6,708 nt of DNA from CAISIP01 sp038247175 (GTDB taxonomy: Bacteria > Pseudomonadota > Gammaproteobacteria > Burkholderiales > Burkholderiaceae_C): positions 1 to 6,708 of the forward strand of contig JBBRVD010000199.1 in NCBI GenBank assembly GCA_038247175.1. The letters run 5' to 3'. The position numbers were made by a program, and so were the translations under genes. Shown piece by piece: positions 1 through 5,682 of this stretch (the stretch's first letter is position 1; every line of letters begins with the position of its first letter). Below the pieces are notes generated by a model. The model was not told the DNA's origin and did not search any database. It saw only the letters and a list, made by a program, of their open reading frames with translations.

Positions 1-219
1 CCGTGGCAGGTCGACGAGGTGATCACCGGCGGCAAACTGCCGATTCGCGGCGGGCAGCTCGCCCCGCCACCGGGCAATGGCCTGGGCGTGACGCTGGACC
101 GCGGGCAGCTGGCGCGGCTGCATCGCAACTACCTCGATTGCGGTATCCGCGTTCGCGACGATGCCGGGGAGATGCGCAAACACCAGCCCGGTTTCGACGA
201 CCGGCGGCCGCGCTTCTGA
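1..219 (+). CDS. gudD: Glucarate dehydratase-like enzyme (enolase superfamily), C-terminal fragment
   Basis: This is the 3' end of a gene that enters from the left edge in frame 1. Seventy-two codons are present, ending in TGA at 217-219. The visible part matches, from memory, the C-terminal tail of glucarate dehydratase: a Trp-Gln pair near the start, an I-x-GG turn, a GLGV strand followed by an acidic or helical stretch (GLGVTLDRGQL), then an R-x-RDDA-x-x-M segment and a closing PGF-DD-RRP. E. coli GudD has the same order, with GLGVEID, ARDDAMGM and a final PGW...KRP. Family members remove water from D-glucarate (or L-idarate) to give 5-keto-4-deoxy-glucarate in the cytoplasm. The metal ligands and catalytic Lys/His lie upstream of the window, so activity cannot be judged and a GudX-like paralogue is possible. 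The gene converges on the minus-strand operon and is not part of it. Confidence 0.72.
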   Translation, partial: PWQVDEVITGGKLPIRGGQLAPPPGNGLGVTLDRGQLARLHRNYLDCGIRVRDDAGEMRKHQPGFDDRRPRF

Positions 220-294
220 GCAGCAACCGCGCTGCGGCCTTGCGACATCGGATTGCGGCCACCGTGGGTGCCGACAACCGGGCCACTCACGCGC
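220..294. other. Convergent intergenic gap
   Basis: Seventy-five bases separate the stop of the plus-strand dehydratase fragment from the stop of the last minus-strand gene. The two transcription units end face to face here, so this is where both messages must stop. It holds two short inverted repeats (220-235 and 264-290) and a 7-base direct repeat TGCGGCC (233-239 and 254-260). I see no open reading frame of its own and no U-tract. Confidence 0.7.
264..290. terminator. Candidate hairpin between convergent genes
   Basis: GTGGGTG (264-270) pairs with CACTCAC (284-290) in the plus-strand RNA. This gives seven pairs with one central G-U wobble, extendable by CC (271-272) with GG (281-282) if C283 bulges. 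The minus-strand transcript forms the same stem with a central A-C mismatch. No run of T follows on either strand, so it is not a classical intrinsic terminator. It could still protect 3' ends or aid factor-dependent termination. A weaker perfect 5-bp stem, GCAGC/GCTGC, lies at 220-235. Confidence 0.28.
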
Positions 295-1497
295 TCAGGC
301 GTAACCGGTCGACCCATCCGGCTTGATCGGCACCTTGCGCTCCCAGTGGATGTAGTCCTCGGTGCCCAGCAGGTCTTCGTCCATCTCCACGCCCCAGCCG
401 GGGCGGTCCGGCCGCAGTTCCAGGTAGCCGTCCTTGGGCAGGTAAGGGTCCCGGACGTAACGTGCGCCGTCATGCGACCCGGCTCGTGGTGTGTCGCTGT
501 TCTCGCCCGTGCCGAACGCATAGCTCGGCCCGTGTGGCAGCCGGTACTCCAGGATGCGGAAATTGGTCTGCGCGGCGCTGAAGTGCACGTTGATTGCAGT
601 GGCCAGCGGACCCATCGGATTGTGGGGCGCAATGGTCACGAAGTGGGCTTCTGCCAGCGCCGCAATCTTGCACATCTCCAGCAGCCCGCCCACGACGCAG
701 ATGTCCGGCTGGATGATGTCGGCACCGCGCACCTGTAGCAGCCGCAACACCTCGAAGCGGCTGTAGAGTGACTCGCCGGTGGCCAATGTGCACTGCAGAC
801 CGCGCTTGAGTTCGCCCCAGGCTTCGAAATTTTCCGGCCGGATCGGCTCTTCGAAAAACAGCGGGTCGTACGGCGCCAGCGCGTTGCCCAGCTGGATCGC
901 CTGGGTCGGCTCGAAGATCTTGGCATGGGCATCAAACGCGATTTCGTAGTCGCTGCGCACGGTCTCGCGCAGCTGGCGGAAATATTCAGCACTCGCGCGC
1001 ACCACTTCACCCCAGCGGTGGCGGTGCATGTCGATGCGGTAGGGACTGAGTTTGAATGCGGTCAATCCCCAGTCGGCCTGCAACGCATCCATCTGGTCCC
1101 GCGCAGCCCCAGGATCCGGCGCCGTATAGATGCCCGCGTAGACCTTGACCCGGTCACGCACGTTTCCGCCGAGCAGCATGTAGACCGGCACGCCCAGAGC
1201 CTTGGCCGAAATATCCCACATGCAATGGTCGAGAGCCGAAATCGCAGCCAGGCCCAGCGCACCAGGGGGAAACCGGGTCTGCTGCATCAGGTAGTGGATC
1301 AGGTGGCCGATGCGCCGCGGATCCTGCCCTTTCAGGAAGGTGAGCAGGTACTCGAGCAGCGGCAGCAAAGCCAGATCCGGGCCATGGTTGTAACACTCGC
1401 CCCAGCCAGTGATGCCATCGTCGGTATCCATCGCCACGACGACGCGCGGACGATCCTTGTCCCGTGACATGTACACGCGCAGTCGATCGATCTTCAT
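295..1497 (-). CDS. Mandelate racemase/galactonate dehydratase-like enzyme (enolase superfamily)
   Basis: A cytoplasmic enzyme of 400 residues, full length for the family. Residues 1-110 form the N-terminal capping domain, and the rest forms the beta/alpha barrel plus the C-terminal part of the cap. The catalytic set is visible. The metal ligands are D189 (in FDAHAK), E216 (in FFEEP) and E242 (in ATGES). H191 sits two residues after the first ligand as in D-galactonate dehydratase, and H292 (APHNP) pairs with D265 (QPD) as a His-Asp dyad with the usual 27-residue spacing. K149 (FKLSP) lies on the second barrel strand. Family members abstract a proton next to a carboxylate and lose water, turning aldonates into 2-keto-3-deoxy acids. 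An extended Gly/Asp/Pro-rich stretch (about 321-357) precedes the closing GWGVEMDED strand and may shape specificity. The start is ATG with a weak GGATGA site 7 nt upstream. It is the last gene of the operon. Dehydratase is the best guess; an epimerase or cycloisomerase cannot be excluded and the substrate is unknown. Confidence 0.88.
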   Translation of the reverse strand: MKIDRLRVYMSRDKDRPRVVVAMDTDDGITGWGECYNHGPDLALLPLLEYLLTFLKGQDPRRIGHLIHYLMQQTRFPPGALGLAAISALDHCMWDISAKALGVPVYMLLGGNVRDRVKVYAGIYTAPDPGAARDQMDALQADWGLTAFKLSPYRIDMHRHRWGEVVRASAEYFRQLRETVRSDYEIAFDAHAKIFEPTQAIQLGNALAPYDPLFFEEPIRPENFEAWGELKRGLQCTLATGESLYSRFEVLRLLQVRGADIIQPDICVVGGLLEMCKIAALAEAHFVTIAPHNPMGPLATAINVHFSAAQTNFRILEYRLPHGPSYAFGTGENSDTPRAGSHDGARYVRDPYLPKDGYLELRPDRPGWGVEMDEDLLGTEDYIHWERKVPIKPDGSTGYA

Positions 1498-1504
1498 GCG
1501 GCTT

Positions 1505-1510
1505 TCATCC
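1505..1510 (-). promoter_or_regulatory. Weak ribosome binding site for the last dehydratase gene
   Basis: GGATGA on the minus strand stands 7 nt before the ATG at 1497 and supports that start. It lies in the only sizeable gap of the operon (38 bp, 1498-1535). Its own ATG (1508-1506) opens a four-codon frame whose TGA overlaps the gene's ATG as ATGA, so re-initiation is possible. Confidence 0.4.
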
Positions 1511-1535
1511 GTTATGCCTCACTCAGAGACCGGGC

Positions 1536-2759
1536 CTATTTGCCGGTGAAATAACGCGCGCGTTGCAGCCGCGTCTGCACGTAGCTGTTTTCGCCATGCG
1601 TTCCGGGCGCATACGAACCTGATGACGCGGACACCTGAGACGAGATATTGGCCTGGCTGGGGAACCGTGCCACAAACGCCTCGTCGATGTCGACGCCCAG
1701 ACCTGGCGCGTCGGGCACACGCAGGAAACCGTCAACCGATACCGGATGGGGAATCACTGTCTGCGCGCGACCCTCCCAGTCGTCTTCGATCCGCTCGAGA
1801 AACAGGCCGTTGGGTATGGCGGCCAGCAGATGCAGTGCCGCATACTCCGCCACCGGGCCGAGCGATCCGGAGTGCGGCGCCACCATGATGTGGTGCGCCT
1901 CCGCCATGGCAGCGATTTTCTTCATCTGCGTGATGCCACCGGCGCGGCCGGTGTCGGGCTGTATCACATCCACCAGTTCGCGTTCGATCAACTCGCGTTC
2001 ACCGAATATCGTGCTCATCCGTTCGCCGGCCGCCAGCGGCACGTGCGCTGCGTCGCGGATCCGCTTGTAGCCGTCCAGATTGTCCGGCGCGATCGGATCC
2101 TCGATGAACAGCAGGTGGTAGGGCTCCAGTGCACGGGCCAGGCGCGCCGCGTCGCCCGGCGCGAGCCACGGCGGTCCATGCAGGTCGATCATGATGTCCA
2201 TGTCCATTCCGACCGCGTCGCGCAATGCAGCCACCTTGCGCACCGGATCCGACACACCACCACATTTGATCGCCGTGACGCCGCGCGACTTCAGGTCCAG
2301 CGCCACCTCGGGCGTATTGGCATGGGCGTAGATGCGGATCTTGTCACGCACCTGACCGCCGAGCAGGTTCCAAACCGGAACCCCGAGCGCCTTGCCCTTG
2401 ATGTCCCACAGGGCCATGTCGATGCCGGTCATCGCACCTGCGCCAACCGTCCCGGTCATGCCGTGCACCATGATGGCCGACATCATGCGTTGCCACAGCC
2501 GCTCGATGTGTGTTGGATCCTCGCCGATCAGGATGCGTTTGAGATCCTGCACCGCGGTTTCGATCACACGCGGCCAGCCGGAGCACTCGCCGATACCGAC
2601 AATGCCCTCGTCGGTGTACACCTTGACGAACAACCAGTTGCGGGTTCCGGTGATGCCGGGGGAGTAGGCCGTGGTTCCAAACGCGTTGTCCGAGGCCCAG
2701 GCCTTGGGCGACGGAACTCCCACATGCATCAGGAAGGTCTGGACATCGGTGATTTTCAT
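1536..2759 (-). CDS. Galactonate dehydratase-like enzyme (mandelate racemase/MLE family)
   Basis: A 407-residue cytoplasmic enzyme of the enolase superfamily. The N-terminal cap covers about residues 1-135, with GIGEC at 55-59 and the LLGG turn at 132-135. The barrel carries metal ligands D192 (in IDLHG), E220 (in FIEDP) and E246 (in AAGER), with H194 just after the first ligand. H296 (VAPHSG) pairs with D269 (IQPD). The D-L-H-G and AAGERM motifs closely resemble those of D-galactonate dehydratase, so loss of water from an aldonic acid to give a 2-keto-3-deoxy acid is the likely chemistry. The exact sugar is not readable. After the GLGVDIDE strand there is a polar tail of about 40 residues (368-407), rich in Ser, Gly and Arg, longer than the family needs. 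The ATG at 2759 is chosen because MKITDVQTF is a standard family beginning; an upstream in-frame extension would run into the ATPase gene. It starts 7 bp after the ATPase stop with no evident Shine-Dalgarno, suggesting coupled translation. Confidence 0.9.
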   Translation of the reverse strand: MKITDVQTFLMHVGVPSPKAWASDNAFGTTAYSPGITGTRNWLFVKVYTDEGIVGIGECSGWPRVIETAVQDLKRILIGEDPTHIERLWQRMMSAIMVHGMTGTVGAGAMTGIDMALWDIKGKALGVPVWNLLGGQVRDKIRIYAHANTPEVALDLKSRGVTAIKCGGVSDPVRKVAALRDAVGMDMDIMIDLHGPPWLAPGDAARLARALEPYHLLFIEDPIAPDNLDGYKRIRDAAHVPLAAGERMSTIFGERELIERELVDVIQPDTGRAGGITQMKKIAAMAEAHHIMVAPHSGSLGPVAEYAALHLLAAIPNGLFLERIEDDWEGRAQTVIPHPVSVDGFLRVPDAPGLGVDIDEAFVARFPSQANISSQVSASSGSYAPGTHGENSYVQTRLQRARYFTGK

Positions 2760-2766
2760 GGGGGTG

Positions 2767-4500
2767 TCAGTGGTTGGCCGGGTCGTAGCGAAAACGCTTG
2801 TGCATGCTGCGCGCGCGCGGGTCCGGCCTGGGGATCGCCGATAGCAGGGCCTGGGTATAGGGATGGACCGGCGCGTCGCAGACCTGGTCGGTGGCACCGG
2901 TCTCCACGATCTTGCCGCGGTACATCACCGCGACACGGTCACAGAAATAACGGATCACCGCAATGTCGTGGCTGATGAACACGAACGACAGACCGAGCTT
3001 GTCCTGCAGGTTCAGCAGCAGGTCGAGCATCTGCGAACGCAAGGACACGTCCAGCGCCGACGTTGCCTCGTCGGCCACGATGATGCGTGGGCTCAGCGCC
3101 AGCGCACGCGCGATGCCGATGCGCTGGCGCTGGCCGCCGGAAAACGCGTGCGGATACCGTTCGCGCCAGGCCGGTTCCAGGCCGACATTGCGCAGCAATT
3201 CGGCAACCCGGTCATCGAGTTCCTTGCCCTTGGCCAGGCCATTGACCAGCAGGGGTTCGCCGACGATCTGCGCCACCGTCATGCGCGGGTTCAGCGAGCC
3301 CACCGGGTCCTGGAAGATCATGCGGATCTCGCGCCGGCAGTCCTTCAGCGTGGTCTTGTCGGTCTGCACGATGTCGACCACGGATCCGTCGGGCCTGCGG
3401 TAATCGATGGCCCCACCCTGGGGATCGTAGACACGCAGCAGGCACCGTCCCATCGTTGTCTTGCCCGAGCCCGATTCACCGACGATACCCAGCGACTCGC
3501 CCGGCAGCAGGCTCAGCGAGACACCATCGACGGCCTTGACCAGGGTCTTGCCCTGGCCGAAATGCAGTTGCAGGTCGCGCACCTGCAGAATCGGTTCGAC
3601 CGTGCTGGCAATCGGCGCGCGTTGCAAGCGGATGTCTGCCATGCGCCCGAGTTTGGTGACAGAGCCGATCAGCATCTGCGTGTACGGATCCTGCGGCGCA
3701 TGGAAGATCGTGTCCACCAAACCGGTCTCGACGATCTTGCCGTGGTTCATGACGATCACCTGGTCGGCAATCTCCGCCACCACGCCCATGTCGTGCGTGA
3801 TGAACATCACGGCCATGCCATGGTGCATTTGCAATTGGCGGATCAGATCCAGAATCTCGGCCTGCGTCGTCACATCCAGTGCGGTGGTCGGCTCGTCGGC
3901 GATGAGCAGCGCGGGGTTGCAGGCCAGCGCCATCGCAATCATCACCCGCTGGCGCATGCCGCCGGAGAACTCGAAGGTGTACCGGTCCACGGCCTTGTCG
4001 GGGTTGGGAATTTCGACCTGCCCCAGCAATTCGACACAGCGGGCCCGTGCCTGCCGCTTGTCCATTTTCAGGTGCAGTGTCAGCACCTCCATGATCTGGT
4101 TGCCCACCGTGTGCACCGGTGACAAGGATGACATCGGCTCCTGGAAAATCATCGCGATCTCGGCGCCGCGTACCGCACGAATCTCGCGCGATCGGTGACC
4201 CAGGCTCGCCAGGTCGGTACTGCTGCCGTCATTGCGGTGCAACACCATCGAGCCGCCGATGATGCGCCCGGGTTCGTCGACGATCTGCAGGATCGAGCGT
4301 GCGGTGACGCTCTTGCCGCTGCCGCTTTCGCCCACCACACACAGCGTCTTGCCGCATTCGACATCGAACGACACGCCGTCCACCGCCTTCACGGTACCGG
4401 TGCGGGTGGGAAAGTGCGTGCGCAGGTCGCGCACCTGCAGCAACACGCCAGAGCGTTGCTGCCGGGTTGCGACGGACGGGTCGGCGGGAGCCTGGGTCAT
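2767..4500 (-). CDS. Fused double ATP-binding protein of a peptide-class ABC importer (DppD-DppF type)
   Basis: A 577-residue single chain carrying both nucleotide-binding domains that power uptake, as in GsiA or YejF; the usual arrangement is two separate proteins. Domain 1 has Walker A GESGSGKS (57-64), Q-loop Q120, signature FSGGMRQR (178-185), Walker B LLIADEP (198-204) and switch His H236. Domain 2 has Walker A GESGSGKT (341-348), Q397, signature SGGQRQR (454-460), Walker B IIVADEA (473-479) and H511. Each domain is followed by the C-terminal element typical of oligopeptide ATPases (DPYTQMLIGS near 271-280; HPYTQALLSAIP near 546-557). All ATPase residues are intact in both halves, so both sites should be active. 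The linker is about residues 285-305. The ATG at 4500 overlaps the permease stop as ATGA, typical of translational coupling; no Shine-Dalgarno is visible. The frame stays open far upstream, but that part is antisense-like shadow over the permease gene. It acts on the cytoplasmic face of the inner membrane. Confidence 0.95.
   Translation of the reverse strand: MTQAPADPSVATRQQRSGVLLQVRDLRTHFPTRTGTVKAVDGVSFDVECGKTLCVVGESGSGKSVTARSILQIVDEPGRIIGGSMVLHRNDGSSTDLASLGHRSREIRAVRGAEIAMIFQEPMSSLSPVHTVGNQIMEVLTLHLKMDKRQARARCVELLGQVEIPNPDKAVDRYTFEFSGGMRQRVMIAMALACNPALLIADEPTTALDVTTQAEILDLIRQLQMHHGMAVMFITHDMGVVAEIADQVIVMNHGKIVETGLVDTIFHAPQDPYTQMLIGSVTKLGRMADIRLQRAPIASTVEPILQVRDLQLHFGQGKTLVKAVDGVSLSLLPGESLGIVGESGSGKTTMGRCLLRVYDPQGGAIDYRRPDGSVVDIVQTDKTTLKDCRREIRMIFQDPVGSLNPRMTVAQIVGEPLLVNGLAKGKELDDRVAELLRNVGLEPAWRERYPHAFSGGQRQRIGIARALALSPRIIVADEATSALDVSLRSQMLDLLLNLQDKLGLSFVFISHDIAVIRYFCDRVAVMYRGKIVETGATDQVCDAPVHPYTQALLSAIPRPDPRARSMHKRFRYDPANH
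3570..3588. repeat. 19-bp exact repeat, copy in the second ATPase domain
   Basis: The 19 bases GCAGGTCGCGCACCTGCAG here are identical to 4422-4440. In the ATPase they encode LQVRDL at residues 306-311, matching LQVRDL at 21-26 of domain 1. The sequence contains an inverted repeat, GCAGGT-CGCGC-ACCTGC, so each copy can fold into a 6-bp stem. Both copies sit at the start of a nucleotide-binding domain. Confidence 0.8.
4422..4440. repeat. 19-bp exact repeat, copy in the first ATPase domain
   Basis: Identical to 3570-3588; encodes LQVRDL at residues 21-26 of the fused ATPase. The copies are 852 bp apart, which is one ATPase domain. Confidence 0.8.
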
Positions 4501-5678
4501 TTGTTGTAGGGGTCGGATGCGTCGCGCAGTCCGTCGCCGAGGAAATTGAGCGCGATCACGGCGAGCACGACGGCGGCTCCAGGGGCGAACAGCCAGGGTG
4601 CGGTGGCAATGGATCGGATGTTCTGCGCCTCGCGCAGCAATACGCCCCAGGAAATGGTGGGTGGCTGCAGTCCCAAGCCCAGGAAGCTCAGGGCGGTCTC
4701 GGCCAGGATCATGGCCGGGATTGCCAGCGAAACCGACGCGATGATGTGGCTGGAAAAGCTCGGCAGCATGTGGCGAAAGATGATGCGCCCTTCGGACACG
4801 CCGTCGAGCCTGGCCGCGGTGACAAACTCCTCGGTGCGCAGGCTCAGGAATCGACCCCGCACCACGCGCGCGAGCTGGGCCCAGCCCGTGAGCGACAGGA
4901 TCAGCGTGATCATGAAATAGTTCAGTGTGGCGGGCCAGTTTTGCGGCACGGCCGCGGAGGCGGCCAGCCAGATCGGGATCGTGGGCAAGGACAACACCAG
5001 TTCGATCACCCGCTGGATCACGAAATCGATGCGGCCGCCGTAGTAGCCCGATATGCCACCCAACACGATACCGATGGACAGCGCCAGGATCACACCGGCC
5101 AGTCCGACCGAGAGCGAGATCTGGGTCCCGATCATGATGCGGCTGAACACGCAACGCCCGAGGCGGTCGGCACCGAAGAAAAACAACGGCTGGCGCGCCT
5201 CGTTGGAGGCGAACAGATGGATTTTCGAATTGAACAGCCCGAGCACCGAGTATTCGTAGCCTTCGCCGAACATCGTCAGGTAGACCTTGCGCTTGTCGTC
5301 GGCCTTGTAGACCGCAGCCAGGGTCTGCGGGTCGCGCGTGAGAACGTAGGGATGGATATAGGGACGGATTGTCCAGCTGCCGTCTTCCGCGCTGTCGATG
5401 AAGTGCAGGGCCTGTGGCGGATGGAAGGCCGAGCGGGTGTTCTGCTGCGACGGGTCGTTGACCGCGAAGAAACCTGGCACGATGGCGATCACATACAGGA
5501 TGACGGTGATGACCAGGCCCGCCATGGCCAGGCGGTGGCGCTTGAACGCCCACCAGACCAGTTGCCACTGAGACGCAACGGCAAGCCGTGTCGAGACATC
5601 GGGGACATCGGGGACATCGTGCTGCACCGCAGCGGAGGTGAGGGTGGCAGGCGCGGAAACGGACGTGGCGTTGGTCAT
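4497..5678 (-). CDS. ABC transporter permease, DppC/OppC type, with enlarged external loop
   Basis: An inner-membrane permease subunit of 393 residues, about 90 longer than a typical DppC. A soluble Ala/Thr/Val-rich N-terminus (1-45) contains a DVPDVPDV repeat. Predicted membrane segments lie near 51-73, 183-208, 218-241, 251-275, 309-334 and 362-383. The extra length is the loop of about 105 residues between the first two segments (about 74-180), with a YEYSVLGLF...HLF stretch that I recall in a subgroup of these permeases. The ATPase-coupling EAA loop is at about 283-306 (EEFVTAARLDGVSEG onward to MLP). The conserved motif before segment 2, normally G-T-D-x-x-G-R-D-x-x-S-R, reads GADRLGRCVFSR, with Cys176 in place of Asp. 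The ATG at 5678 lies 4 bp after the preceding permease stop with GGAA 7 nt upstream. An in-frame GTG at 5729 is possible but would overlap that gene by 47 bases. The stop overlaps the ATPase start (ATGA). Confidence 0.92.
   Translation of the reverse strand: MTNATSVSAPATLTSAAVQHDVPDVPDVSTRLAVASQWQLVWWAFKRHRLAMAGLVITVILYVIAIVPGFFAVNDPSQQNTRSAFHPPQALHFIDSAEDGSWTIRPYIHPYVLTRDPQTLAAVYKADDKRKVYLTMFGEGYEYSVLGLFNSKIHLFASNEARQPLFFFGADRLGRCVFSRIMIGTQISLSVGLAGVILALSIGIVLGGISGYYGGRIDFVIQRVIELVLSLPTIPIWLAASAAVPQNWPATLNYFMITLILSLTGWAQLARVVRGRFLSLRTEEFVTAARLDGVSEGRIIFRHMLPSFSSHIIASVSLAIPAMILAETALSFLGLGLQPPTISWGVLLREAQNIRSIATAPWLFAPGAAVVLAVIALNFLGDGLRDASDPYNK
5595..5619. repeat. Tandem 9-bp repeat in the permease N-terminus
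   Basis: The unit GACATCGGG occurs at 5595-5603 and 5604-5612, followed by a partial GACATCG at 5613-5619, so about 2.8 exact copies. On the minus strand it encodes the DVPDVPDV stretch (residues 21-28) of the cytoplasmic N-terminus. Because the unit is a multiple of three, copy changes would not shift the frame. Confidence 0.9.
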
Positions 5679-5682
5679 GCGC

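Noticed and set aside
233..260. Direct repeat TGCGGCC in the convergent gap
   Set aside because: Seven GC-rich bases repeated once are expected by chance at this composition, and there is no sign of an attachment site or insertion footprint.
3..326. A 107-codon plus-strand frame over the left end
   Set aside because: It is an Arg/Ala-rich shadow of the glucarate dehydratase-like frame and runs past two gene ends.
2760..2897. 46-codon N-terminal extension of the 407-residue dehydratase
   Set aside because: It overlaps the 3' end of the ATPase gene and is Arg/Pro/Thr-rich. MKITDVQTF at 2759 is a typical family start.
1746..2975. A 409-codon plus-strand open frame antisense to the 407-residue dehydratase
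   Set aside because: No domain is visible, and it runs across a clear gene boundary on the other strand.
2863..4122. A 419-codon plus-strand open frame antisense to the fused ATPase
   Set aside because: The His/Asp/Gln-rich translation is the antisense shadow of a gene with intact Walker and signature motifs.
4501..5568. Upstream extension of the ATPase frame to a 933-codon frame
   Set aside because: The added part is an out-of-frame reading of the permease gene, with Arg/His/Pro-rich sequence. The real ATPase starts at the ATGA overlap at 4500.
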